NCBI GenBank assembly: GCA_030612605.1
Contig: JAUWNO010000071.1
Coordinates: 1 to 8,593 of the forward strand
From: Armatimonadota bacterium
GTDB lineage: Bacteria > Cloacimonadota > Cloacimonadia > Cloacimonadales > TCS61
DNA: 8,593 nucleotides
Direction: 5' to 3'
Part shown: piece after piece, positions 1 through 6,878 of the stretch
How positions within the stretch are numbered: position 1 is the first letter of the stretch
Layout: each line of letters begins with the position of its first letter
Position numbers and translations under genes: made by a program
The notes under the pieces: generated by a model
The model's database searches: none
What the model was told of the DNA's origin: nothing
The model's input: the letters and a program-made list of their open reading frames with translations, nothing else

Positions 1-204
1 TGCAATATGACGAACCGGAGCAGCAGGCGGATCCGTTACATAAAAATCACGCCTGAAATCGACCTGAACCTGAGTTTCTTCATAGCTGAGATAATGACCG
101 AGAAAAGGATTCTGTTTCTTCCAGTTTTCAGCATCTTCAAAATCTACTGCAAATAATGTAATTTGAATTATCAGAATAAGACAAATAATAATTTCTCTTT
201 TCAT
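1..204 (-). CDS. Exported protein, N-terminal part only (possible agmatine/peptidyl-arginine deiminase family)
   Basis: The frame is open from an ATG at 202-204 to the window edge, giving 68 residues with no stop. An AAGGAT ribosome-site-like sequence lies 10 nt before the ATG. The start MKREIIICLILIIQITLFAV is a clear signal peptide (two basic residues, a hydrophobic stretch of about 15, small residues near 19), so the product is exported. The mature part is hydrophilic and ends in DPPAAPVRHIA. A PP-x-APVR-x-IAE segment of this kind commonly precedes the catalytic domain in secreted members of the agmatine deiminase / peptidyl-arginine deiminase superfamily of FCB bacteria. None of the catalytic residues lie inside the window, so that assignment rests on this short segment alone. 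The gene has the same strand as the carboxypeptidase gene 120 bp upstream and could be read from the same transcript. Confidence 0.6.
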   Translation of the reverse strand, partial: MKREIIICLILIIQITLFAVDFEDAENWKKQNPFLGHYLSYEETQVQVDFRRDFYVTDPPAAPVRHIA

Positions 205-225
205 TTTTAATTTTATCCTTTGTAT

Positions 226-245
226 AACAAACAATCTTGTTTGTT
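226..245. repeat. Short inverted repeat in the leader of the left-edge gene
   Basis: Perfect 7-bp arms AACAAAC (226-232) and GTTTGTT (239-245) with a 6-nt spacer. It lies 21 nt upstream of the ATG at 204 and about 80 bp after the stop of the preceding gene. It could be an operator or a weak leader hairpin. There is no adjoining T-run that would make it a good terminator. Confidence 0.4.
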
Positions 246-292
246 TCGTTGCACAAATATGATTGCTTGAGTAACATTTTCTCAAACCAGAG

Positions 293-326
293 GTATGAGT
301 TACATCCCGGAAGTATGAGTTACATC
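293..326. repeat. Tandem 20-bp direct repeat overlapping a stop codon
   Basis: The 14-mer GTATGAGTTACATC occurs at 293-306 and again at 313-326, a period of 20 bp. The bases just before each copy (AG and AA) also nearly agree. The second copy runs into the TGA stop (complement of 325-327) of the minus-strand carboxypeptidase gene, so the repeat abuts the gene end. Confidence 0.8.
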
Positions 327-2721
327 ACTTCAATAATAAACACTTCTTGGTTGCTACTATTTCATCATCTACTTTGAGTTTGTAGAAATATATTCCTGAT
401 GAGACAGGTCTGTTGTTTGCGTCTCGACCGTTCCAGGTTATGGAGTAGCCGACTCCGTCGGCAAAAAACGGCGAGGGACTCACCGACTCCAAATCCAAAG
501 TCTTTACTTTTTGACCCTTCAAGTTATAAATAATTATCTCTGCGCTCTCAGCGTTCTCTGCGGTGAAATAAATCGTTGTTGTTGGATTAAAGGGATTAGG
601 ATAGTTTCCAATAAGTTCTGGGGAAGATAAAGTCTCTAAATTTCCAGCATTTGTAATACTGCTGGGCGGGAAAACAATATAGTCTATCCAACCTGCATCA
701 TCTCCATGAGATACGGAATTGTCTTTTTCATATTCCCATAAAAAAGTATTTGCACCATAAGGAGTAAAATAAAACACTTGTTCCCAATCTTGTTCACCGC
801 TCCACTCATTTTGAAGAACACCATTAATGTAGAACCTAAGATAATCATATCCGCTTTCTGAAGAAACTTTCCTGAAAAAGGAAATTTCACATGGAAAAGT
901 TACATCTAAAGTTACTTGAAGCTGAGTAACCTGATTGTGATAAATATTTCCGGACTTTGCAGAATAGATTCCATCATAGGCACAACTGCTATCAATATAC
1001 CAATCTGCATTTCCGCTAAATTCCCAGGGATAGGTATTAAAATTCCCTGTTTCAAAACTTTCGTGAATACTTGCATACAGCACGAAATCAATGATATTGG
1101 AAGAGGAATTAACTGCAATTTCCGCAGAGTAATTTGCATAATTGAAAGCAGTTACACGGAAATTATAAGTACCTTCCGCCACATTTTCAATAATATATTC
1201 ACCATCCGAATTTGTCGTAGCAGGTTCTATTGGAATGTATAAAATTTCAACGGTTGCATTTTCTATCGGGAATCCAGTATCAACATCTGTTACGATTCCG
1301 GTTACAGTAACTGTGGGTGCTTCAATTAAAATAATATCTAGTACTTGGATTTCAGAATCTTGTACGATAATATCTTCGACTATTTGGGAAATGTATCCAT
1401 AAGCGGAAACTTCGATATCATAAGTTCCTGGAGCAATCATCCTGTGATAATCACCAACATCAGGATCGGTAAAAACTTCAGAATTATCAAAATCGTGCAA
1501 TTGTCCATTATCATCATAAACTGTGATTAAAGCTTCGATTGGCTGTGCATAGCTATCTGTTACAACTCCCCGAATTCCATACAGACATTCCTCCATATAA
1601 AGTAATAAAGATTCTTTATTATAATCCCAATGTGCATTTAGTTGATTTTCAGGTAGAAGTTTTACATCAGATAATTCCAGAGTCATTTCTCTGCAATAAT
1701 GAAAGTAATTCATATAATCTTGCCTGCCACCATTGATTGTGTACCAGGCAAATCCGTTTGTTATTCCATTATTAAAGCCACTCATATAATTTGCTGGAGC
1801 ATAATTGTGAACTGTGTTGGCATAAGTATGAGAAACTTCCTGCCACCAATCATCATCAGCATGCAGTTGAGCCCAGGTATCCCAGGGATAATTCACAACT
1901 TCTGCTCCACTATGGAAATTTGAAGATAGAACAAAACTATTCTCTTGGGCAAAATCCATCATCAAAACTGTTTCAGGCTGCCACTCATTTCCATCAGGGT
2001 GAGGACCATCTTCCGGGTCAGGAAAATTCCTGTTCAAATCAACAGAATTGGCATTGTACCTGGTTGCTCCCCAGACAGTGTGGTTTCCGCCAGCATAAGT
2101 TCCATCCGGGTTGGAAAGAGGATTGATAAAGATATCAACATTATTTATCAGATTCGTAACCTGAGGATCAACATCATAATTCTCTGTCAGATAATCGATC
2201 AACCTCAGCAATAAAATATATGTAACCAGTTCATCACCGTGCATTTGACCTGTATAAAAAAATTCGGGTTCATTCTCCTCTTCCATAAGATTATCGGAAA
2301 TATGAGCAACCAGAATTTCTCTGCCTTCAACTGAAAAACCAAGGTTGTAAACAGAACAAATATCAGGATAATCTGCTTCAAACTGATACATCATATCAAC
2401 ATAAGCTTCATAAGTGGGATAATAATCCCAATCACGCATTTGATCTGGTGAAGATGCCATTTTTGGAATAATCAATGTTCCGGGATGCGGCAAAATTTCA
2501 TAAGAATAACCCAATTTCTGAAACTCTTCAAATTCGCTTTGATTGGCATAAGCAAAAACTTCATTTCCAAAAACATTATCGATCGAGATTATTCTGGTCA
2601 GTTTTTCCAGTTCTGAATGGGAATTTATATTGAATTTAAAGTAAACTTCGGATGAATCGATAGCGACTAAATATATTGAAATAGCAAGTAAGATTATACT
2701 GAGAGAAATTGTTTTAAACAC
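325..2721 (-). CDS. Exported M14 zinc carboxypeptidase (N/E/D-type) with two transthyretin-like domains, jelly-roll module and C-terminal sorting domain
   Basis: 798 residues. It removes C-terminal amino acids from peptides outside the cytoplasm. The start is GTG (complement of 2719-2721); a GAGGA ribosome site lies 7 nt upstream and the signal peptide (about 1-20) begins right there. Domains: propeptide-like region about 25-80; M14 catalytic domain about 95-380; two carboxypeptidase-regulatory (transthyretin-like) domains about 382-467 and 471-549; jelly-roll/MAM-like module about 553-685; FlgD-like/por-type sorting tail about 701-798 starting YPNPFNPTT. Visible active-site elements are HGDE (zinc ligands H161 and E164), third zinc ligand H270 in NFHSG, NPDG at 204-207, substrate-binding N230-R231 in DLNRNFP, GGRQDYMNY near 331-339, and catalytic E349 in TLELSD. 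The order of catalytic plus transthyretin domains matches the carboxypeptidase N/E/D subfamily, many of which prefer C-terminal Arg/Lys; specificity here is not provable. The sorting tail carries unusual GC-rich segments (see findings). Confidence 0.93.
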   Translation of the reverse strand: MFKTISLSIILLAISIYLVAIDSSEVYFKFNINSHSELEKLTRIISIDNVFGNEVFAYANQSEFEEFQKLGYSYEILPHPGTLIIPKMASSPDQMRDWDYYPTYEAYVDMMYQFEADYPDICSVYNLGFSVEGREILVAHISDNLMEEENEPEFFYTGQMHGDELVTYILLLRLIDYLTENYDVDPQVTNLINNVDIFINPLSNPDGTYAGGNHTVWGATRYNANSVDLNRNFPDPEDGPHPDGNEWQPETVLMMDFAQENSFVLSSNFHSGAEVVNYPWDTWAQLHADDDWWQEVSHTYANTVHNYAPANYMSGFNNGITNGFAWYTINGGRQDYMNYFHYCREMTLELSDVKLLPENQLNAHWDYNKESLLLYMEECLYGIRGVVTDSYAQPIEALITVYDDNGQLHDFDNSEVFTDPDVGDYHRMIAPGTYDIEVSAYGYISQIVEDIIVQDSEIQVLDIILIEAPTVTVTGIVTDVDTGFPIENATVEILYIPIEPATTNSDGEYIIENVAEGTYNFRVTAFNYANYSAEIAVNSSSNIIDFVLYASIHESFETGNFNTYPWEFSGNADWYIDSSCAYDGIYSAKSGNIYHNQVTQLQVTLDVTFPCEISFFRKVSSESGYDYLRFYINGVLQNEWSGEQDWEQVFYFTPYGANTFLWEYEKDNSVSHGDDAGWIDYIVFPPSSITNAGNLETLSSPELIGNYPNPFNPTTTIYFTAENAESAEIIIYNLKGQKVKTLDLESVSPSPFFADGVGYSITWNGRDANNRPVSSGIYFYKLKVDDEIVATKKCLLLK
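437..491 (-). repeat. GC-rich repeat-like insert inside the coding sequence
   Basis: This segment encodes roughly residues 744-762 (SVSPSPFFADGVGYS and flanks) of the N/E/D-type carboxypeptidase. On the coding strand GGAGTCGG occurs twice, and GGAGT and ACTCC form an inverted pair around CGGCT. It is clearly more GC-rich than the surrounding AT-rich gene. The equivalent loop in the neighbouring paralogue is about 8 residues shorter (INKNLNSGYH). This fits an in-frame insertion of a small palindromic element, or a transferred stretch. Confidence 0.5.
538..568 (-). repeat. CTCTGCG-type repeated phrase within the coding sequence
   Basis: The plus strand reads as near-repeats of CTCTGCG (538-544), CTCAGCG (547-553) and CTCTGCGG (556-563). 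On the coding strand it gives F-T-A-E-N-A-E-S-A-E (residues 719-728), itself an AEN/AES/AEI repeat. Similar CTCTGCG phrases are dispersed between genes in many environmental genomes; that link is from memory. The paralogue has unrelated residues of equal length here. Confidence 0.45.
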
Positions 2722-2728
2722 TTCTTTA

Positions 2729-2733
2729 TCCTC
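2729..2733 (-). promoter_or_regulatory. Ribosome binding site deciding a GTG start
   Basis: On the minus strand GAGGA precedes the GTG at 2721 by 7 nt. No ATG exists at the signal-peptide start, so this site plus the signal peptide fixes the GTG as the initiation codon. Confidence 0.75.
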
Positions 2734-2797
2734 GCTATTTTATTAAAAAACTCATTTTTTTATGCCAACAACCTTGCCTAAACCGCTGAAACATTTC

Positions 2798-2830
2798 AAC
2801 TTAACTCAAGACTCCGTCTTAAGTCAAGTT
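2798..2830 (-). promoter_or_regulatory. Strong intercistronic hairpin directly after a stop codon
   Basis: Arms of 15 nt (2816-2830 and 2798-2812) with a 3-nt loop GGA on the minus strand. Read as minus-strand RNA all 15 positions pair, two of them as G-U. Read as plus-strand RNA those two positions become A-C mismatches, so the structure is specific to the strand of the genes. It begins 1 nt after the TAG stop (2832-2834) of the upstream carboxypeptidase and lies about 75 nt before the GTG of the next one. No T-run follows, so a 3'-end stabiliser or partial attenuator between the two cistrons is more likely than a classical terminator. Confidence 0.7.
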
Positions 2831-2831
2831 T

Positions 2832-5603
2832 CTATTTTAAAAGAATTATCTTTCTGGTGCTTGTATAATCTTCGATTTCACCGTGAGCATCAAATAATGA
2901 AAAATAAACACCTGTGGGAGCATTTTTACCATTTTCATCTTTTCCATTCCAAACAATATTATGATAACCGGAATTCAGATTTTTATTTATTAGAGTTTTT
3001 ACTTTCTGACCTTTAATGTTGAAAATATTGATAGATACTTTGGAATCTGCTTTCAAGCTGAAACTGAAAGTTGTTGATGGATTGAATGGATTAGGATAGA
3101 TAGAAGATAATTCAGTAATTGCCGGTAAAAGCTCATTTCCTGAACAGGTTTCAATAACAGATAACATCACCGGAATCACTGTCTCTTCTCTAATGTCATC
3201 ATTTATTGTAATATAACAAACATAATCTCCGATCTCAAGATCTGTTGTATCAAACGTTACGTTAATTTCATCTGAATCGCCTGCAACAAGTAAACCGGAA
3301 ATAATATCAAGACTCAACCAATCTACAGGTTCGCTGAGAGTGATTTCATAATTAATAATTCCTCCACCAATATTGGCAAGATAAAGAATTTCCGTTTCGA
3401 TTTGATTTGTGCTCATTTCTTTATTGAAAAATGCAGGATCAACGCTCAATTCAGGCTCTCCACCATTAAGCGGAAAAATTATGTAATCGATCCAGGCACA
3501 ATCATCACCACCAATTGTATTTCCATCTTTTTCGTATCTCCATTCAAATATGTGAGTGCCAATATCTACCGGGAAAATTTCTTCGCTCCAATCATCTTCA
3601 CCACTCCATTGACCTTGAGGTAATCCATCAATACAAAACGATAAAAAATCATAACCTTCTTCTGAAGATACATTTTTCCAGAAACTGATTTCTCCGGCAG
3701 CGATAACATCCAATTCTACAGAAATAGAAGTATAGTCCCACGAACCGATTGGTCCGGACCTGGCAGAATAAATTCCATCGTAAGATGTACTGCTATCAAT
3801 GAACCAATCTGCATCTCCTGCAAAAATCCAGAAATCATCAAAAGTACCTGTTTCAAAACTGATGGCTTCACTTTCATAAAGCTCAAAATCAAAGATATTA
3901 TAAGTTTCTGTGATTGTAATCGATTCAATAATTGATGTGTAATTTATGGCTGTTATACGAACTTCATAATCACCAACATAAACCGATGGAAAATAAAATT
4001 CACCATTTTCATCTGTATATTCAGGATCGAATGGTGTATTCAGAAGCTCTACGGAAGCATATTGAATCGGCAAACCCGTTTCTCCATCTGTTATAGTTCC
4101 ACTGAAACTGGTTGTAGTTACAGGTTCCATCACAATATCAAGAATAGTCTGACTTGAAGAAATTATCTCTACATTTTCCGCAGTTTGAGATTCAAATCCA
4201 TAAGCTGAAAAATATACATTATAAAATCCATCCTGAAGTAATCTGTAATAACGACCGAAATTTTCATCGCTCTCATACGGATAACGGAAAACACCGGTAT
4301 TATCTACTCCTTCCACATAAATCTCAGCCACTATCGGTTCAGAAGTTTGAGAATTCGTAATAATTCCTGTCAACGTGGAATGATTCACACGATCCAACAA
4401 GGTTAAAGCAGGAATGATATTTTCGTCACAAATATTTTGCACCTGACTTGCCGGAGGAATAAACTCTGTTGCCAATTCAACTGTAAAAGAAAAAGTCCCG
4501 TGTACTCCATAGGAATAATCATCAGTAGTTCCCATGCAGGGATAAAGCTGCCAGGCTGCAATCGGATTATAACCCATTGGTTGAGCCATGGCAACAGCCA
4601 AATCCTGCAAAGCATTATGATCCGGAGAAATAACATTATTATTATAACCAAAGGGAAATAGAATCAGTTCGCCGTAACTATGATAAGTGATTCCTGCAAC
4701 AAAATGATGCGACTCCATAAGCTCCTTCATTGCAAAAACTTCCGGTTCGGAAAATGGCTCAGGACCATGATAAGTCTGGCTTAAAGGATTACTGGAAGCT
4801 CCCACATTTCCCCATTCAAAGCCGTAATTCCTGTTGGGGTCAACTCCGTCCGGATATCCATTATAATTGCCAGGATCGAGCTGACCATTCTCATTATTAT
4901 CGCAAATGTTCTTTCTCCACCACAAATCCATCTCATCTATCACAATTTTATGACCATCAGGATTTACAATAGGAACGAACCATATTTGTGAATTATTTAC
5001 GTTTTCAGTAATTGTAGGATCAATTCCATAATTATCAATAATATGATTCAGAACTGCCATTGTTACTTCAGTACTAATGGGTTCTCTGGCATGGTGTGCA
5101 CCCAAATAGTAAACACATGGTTCATCCTCTTCATCCAATATATTATCAGAAACTTTCAAAGCCCAGATTTCATGGTGATAGTCATCATAATTGGTATTCC
5201 CAGCATTAGAGTAGATTTTGCCCCAGCTCTCACCAATATCATATAATTTGCAGATGTCAGGATTCATGAGTTCGATTTCAATGAGTTCATTTAAAATCTC
5301 ATTATAACTTTTATAGCCATCGAGCTCTAATGTACTTTTCAGATTCTCTTTCATCTGTTTTTCGGTTTGAGTTATTTGAATATCGAATCCCCGCGAAATG
5401 AGTTCATTATACTTGGAAATTGTTACAACAATATCCAGGTAGGAATTGGGTTTGTAAGATGCCACATCATAATCTGTTGTGAGAAATTCATTCAAGATTG
5501 CTGACGAAGGATTTTTGAACCTGATAACCATTTTCTCTTCAGAAAAAAGAAATGAAAAAATAAATAAAATAGCAACTAATGAAATTATTTTAGCTTTAGA
5601 CAT
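2832..5603 (-). CDS. Exported M14 zinc carboxypeptidase (A/T-type) with accessory domains and C-terminal sorting domain
   Basis: 923 residues; ATG at 5601-5603 with a GGGGAT ribosome site close upstream. Signal peptide about 1-21; N-terminal propeptide-like region about 22-90; M14 catalytic domain about 95-405; two transthyretin-like regulatory domains about 409-493 and 498-576; jelly-roll/MAM-like module about 581-711; Ig/BACON-like domain about 715-817; FlgD-like/por-type sorting tail about 833-923 beginning YPNPFNPST. Active-site elements are HHARE (zinc ligands H171 and E174, R173), NPDG at 214-217, R230 in WWRKN, substrate-carboxylate-binding N257-R258 in DPNRNYGFEWG, third zinc ligand H308 in YHSYGE, and catalytic E376 in FTVELATE. 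HHARE and HSYGE point to the carboxypeptidase A/T subfamily, generally acting on hydrophobic or mixed C-termini. It is probably secreted or surface-attached and digests peptides with the gene downstream, whose accessory modules it shares in the same order. Confidence 0.94.
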   Translation of the reverse strand: MSKAKIISLVAILFIFSFLFSEEKMVIRFKNPSSAILNEFLTTDYDVASYKPNSYLDIVVTISKYNELISRGFDIQITQTEKQMKENLKSTLELDGYKSYNEILNELIEIELMNPDICKLYDIGESWGKIYSNAGNTNYDDYHHEIWALKVSDNILDEEDEPCVYYLGAHHAREPISTEVTMAVLNHIIDNYGIDPTITENVNNSQIWFVPIVNPDGHKIVIDEMDLWWRKNICDNNENGQLDPGNYNGYPDGVDPNRNYGFEWGNVGASSNPLSQTYHGPEPFSEPEVFAMKELMESHHFVAGITYHSYGELILFPFGYNNNVISPDHNALQDLAVAMAQPMGYNPIAAWQLYPCMGTTDDYSYGVHGTFSFTVELATEFIPPASQVQNICDENIIPALTLLDRVNHSTLTGIITNSQTSEPIVAEIYVEGVDNTGVFRYPYESDENFGRYYRLLQDGFYNVYFSAYGFESQTAENVEIISSSQTILDIVMEPVTTTSFSGTITDGETGLPIQYASVELLNTPFDPEYTDENGEFYFPSVYVGDYEVRITAINYTSIIESITITETYNIFDFELYESEAISFETGTFDDFWIFAGDADWFIDSSTSYDGIYSARSGPIGSWDYTSISVELDVIAAGEISFWKNVSSEEGYDFLSFCIDGLPQGQWSGEDDWSEEIFPVDIGTHIFEWRYEKDGNTIGGDDCAWIDYIIFPLNGGEPELSVDPAFFNKEMSTNQIETEILYLANIGGGIINYEITLSEPVDWLSLDIISGLLVAGDSDEINVTFDTTDLEIGDYVCYITINDDIREETVIPVMLSVIETCSGNELLPAITELSSIYPNPFNPSTTFSFSLKADSKVSINIFNIKGQKVKTLINKNLNSGYHNIVWNGKDENGKNAPTGVYFSLFDAHGEIEDYTSTRKIILLK

Positions 5604-5686
5604 AATATCCCCTTTTTTTTATTAGATAAATATGCAATAATTGTTCCACGATTTTGCTTTAACATTCTATCGATATTATTCAGTAT

Positions 5687-5709
5687 TATCAACAGAACTT
5701 TCCGAAACT
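5687..5709. repeat. 23-bp direct repeat, left copy
   Basis: Begins TATCAACAGAAC and ends TTTCCGAAACT. It is identical over 23 bases to 6046-6068, with divergence at the next base (A versus T). The pair bounds a 336-bp non-coding segment. Confidence 0.9.
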
Positions 5710-5728
5710 ATCCATAAACTTGGGATTT

Positions 5729-5755
5729 TCGACTCGTAAGGGAACGACGAGTCGA
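5729..5755. repeat. Perfect inverted repeat TCGACTCGT / ACGAGTCGA
   Basis: Nine-base arms at 5729-5737 and 5747-5755 around the spacer AAGGGAACG. It is the first of several stem-loops inside the direct-repeat-bounded segment. No T-run follows on either strand, so it is not terminator-like. Confidence 0.8.
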
Positions 5756-5800
5756 GACAAAGGACGTATTCAAGCTACCTCCTATGAAACTATACCTAAC

Positions 5801-5833
5801 TTCCGAATGTTTCGACTTATCGAATCTTCGGAA
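5801..5833. repeat. Nested inverted repeat TTCCGAA / TTCGGAA
   Basis: Seven-base perfect arms at 5801-5807 and 5827-5833. Between them a second small stem TTCG / CGAA (5811-5814 and 5821-5824) can form, giving a two-tier hairpin. Confidence 0.65.
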
Positions 5834-5865
5834 TGTAAAGGAGCTCTTGCCCGTACAATCGGAAG

Positions 5866-5927
5866 ATCAGCAAGCTGAACATTCCGATGTTCTTGATTTC
5901 TCTTAATAGAACTATCAGCTTGCTGAT
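5866..5927. repeat. 13-bp inverted repeat enclosing a smaller hairpin
   Basis: Arms 5866-5878 (ATCAGCAAGCTGA) and 5915-5927 are perfect reverse complements. An inner hairpin GAACAT / ATGTTC (5877-5882 and 5887-5892, loop TCCG) overlaps the left arm. The right arm is also half of a local 8-bp hairpin CTATCAGC / GCTGATAG (5912-5919 and 5922-5929). Alternative mutually exclusive folds are therefore possible. Confidence 0.75.
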
Positions 5928-6045
5928 AGAGAAAGTTCGAGTCGTAGTCGTAGGCTCCTTACTACTCGAAATGGTACTTTACGGATGAACTCCAATTAAT
6001 CAAATGTCTATTAAAGTTACAATCATCAAGACTTGAGCTCTCCAA

Positions 6046-6068
6046 TATCAACAGAACTTTCCGAAACT
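6046..6068. repeat. 23-bp direct repeat, right copy
   Basis: Same 23 bases as 5687-5709 in the same orientation. It lies 10 bp from the terminator hairpin of the TPR gene. Confidence 0.9.
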
Positions 6069-6072
6069 TATT

Positions 6073-6099
6073 TTTAAAAAATTTCTTCGCAAGAAATTT
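6073..6099 (-). terminator. Rho-independent terminator of the TPR gene
   Basis: On the minus strand, about 20 nt after the TAA stop, a perfect 9-bp stem AAATTTCTT / AAGAAATTT with loop GCG runs into a stretch of six Ts followed by A-rich sequence. The stem is AT-rich, so termination strength may be moderate. Confidence 0.65.
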
Positions 6100-6119
6100 C
6101 AGAAAATTGAAAGCTGTGT

Positions 6120-6821
6120 TTACATTCCCAATCTTTCATCATTTGGTGCAAGTTCAAGCAATTCTTTTTTCAGGATTTGATATTTCTCTGTCTGCTGATT
6201 CAATTTTAAAAGTTCTAAATGCAAGAATTTAACATCGATGATTTCAACTTCTTCTTCAGTGTCTTCATCAAAATATTCAATACCTTTTTCCAATGTTTCC
6301 AAAGCTTGCTCTGGTTTTCCTGCATCACGCCTGATTTCCGCAAGCATCACATAAGCATCAAAATGGTCTTCCCGGGCTTCGATTGCTTTCAAAGCAGCAA
6401 TCTCAGCTTCTGCTAATTTTCCCCATTTATAATATGCTTCTCCTTTATGACGCCACGGACACGACCAATTTGGATATTCCTCGTTCAATGAATTATAAAT
6501 TTGAATACTCTTTTCAAACCGATTCAAATCTAAAAGTAAATTTGCATAAGAGAACCTGGTTTTTGAACTTAAAGAATCTATGTTTGCTGCGAGAATTTCC
6601 AGGTTTCGCTCCATTTCCATCGAATAAAGATAGGATAACATCAGATTCCCGGAAAAATCCTGTTCATCCAGATTTGCATAATAATTCATTGCTTGATAAA
6701 AATTCTCAAAACAAGGATTTTCAATGTACTGCTTAAAACCAGACTCCAACCCATGTTTTTGAGCCAGCACGATAGTTGTAAAAATCACCAACAGTGCTAA
6801 AGTAAAAAGTTTAGCTTTCAC
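6120..6821 (-). CDS. Exported TPR-repeat protein
   Basis: 233 residues. The start is GTG (complement of 6819-6821) with GGAGG 4 nt upstream; the overlapping ATG just before it is followed at once by TGA and cannot be used. Residues 1-20 form a signal peptide ending IVLA before QKHG, giving a good signal peptidase I site and placing the product in the periplasm or outside. The rest is helical: an irregular region about 22-85, then TPR-like units about 86-118, 122-153 (GEAYYKWGKLAEAE core) and 154-187 (AEIRRDAGKPEQALE core), followed by a glutamate-rich stretch 185-195 and a helical tail. TPR units bind other proteins; there is no catalytic motif. Role and partner cannot be read from the sequence. 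It has its own terminator and is separated by about 500 bp from the carboxypeptidase genes, so it is probably a separate transcript. Confidence 0.85.
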   Translation of the reverse strand: MKAKLFTLALLVIFTTIVLAQKHGLESGFKQYIENPCFENFYQAMNYYANLDEQDFSGNLMLSYLYSMEMERNLEILAANIDSLSSKTRFSYANLLLDLNRFEKSIQIYNSLNEEYPNWSCPWRHKGEAYYKWGKLAEAEIAALKAIEAREDHFDAYVMLAEIRRDAGKPEQALETLEKGIEYFDEDTEEEVEIIDVKFLHLELLKLNQQTEKYQILKKELLELAPNDERLGM

Positions 6822-6878
6822 ATTTCCTCCAATATTATCTTTTTTTTGAATACAAATTTAATCAAGCGGTAAAAAATG

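Larger units (their letters stand above)
5604..6119. other. Gene-free interval rich in stem-loops
   Basis: About 516 bp between the TPR gene and the A/T-type carboxypeptidase gene, both on the minus strand. No convincing reading frame was found on either strand. It must contain the promoter of the carboxypeptidase gene, but no box could be called confidently. The rest holds a 23-bp direct repeat pair, several perfect inverted repeats (listed separately) and the terminator of the TPR gene. Local composition is less AT-rich than the flanks, with many TCG/CGA words. Confidence 0.75.

Noticed and set aside
916..2214. Several plus-strand frames of 60-110 codons antisense to the N/E/D-type carboxypeptidase
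   Set aside because: They are shadows of a long coding sequence whose catalytic motifs are intact, with no ribosome sites or recognisable domains.
2762..3016. 84-codon plus-strand frame overlapping the end of the A/T-type carboxypeptidase
   Set aside because: It is antisense to a well-supported gene, contains the intercistronic hairpin, and shows no protein-like features.
5687..6068. Insertion sequence or CRISPR remnant
   Set aside because: There is no transposase frame and no terminal inverted repeats. Only two repeat copies are present, with a 336-bp spacer far longer than a CRISPR spacer.
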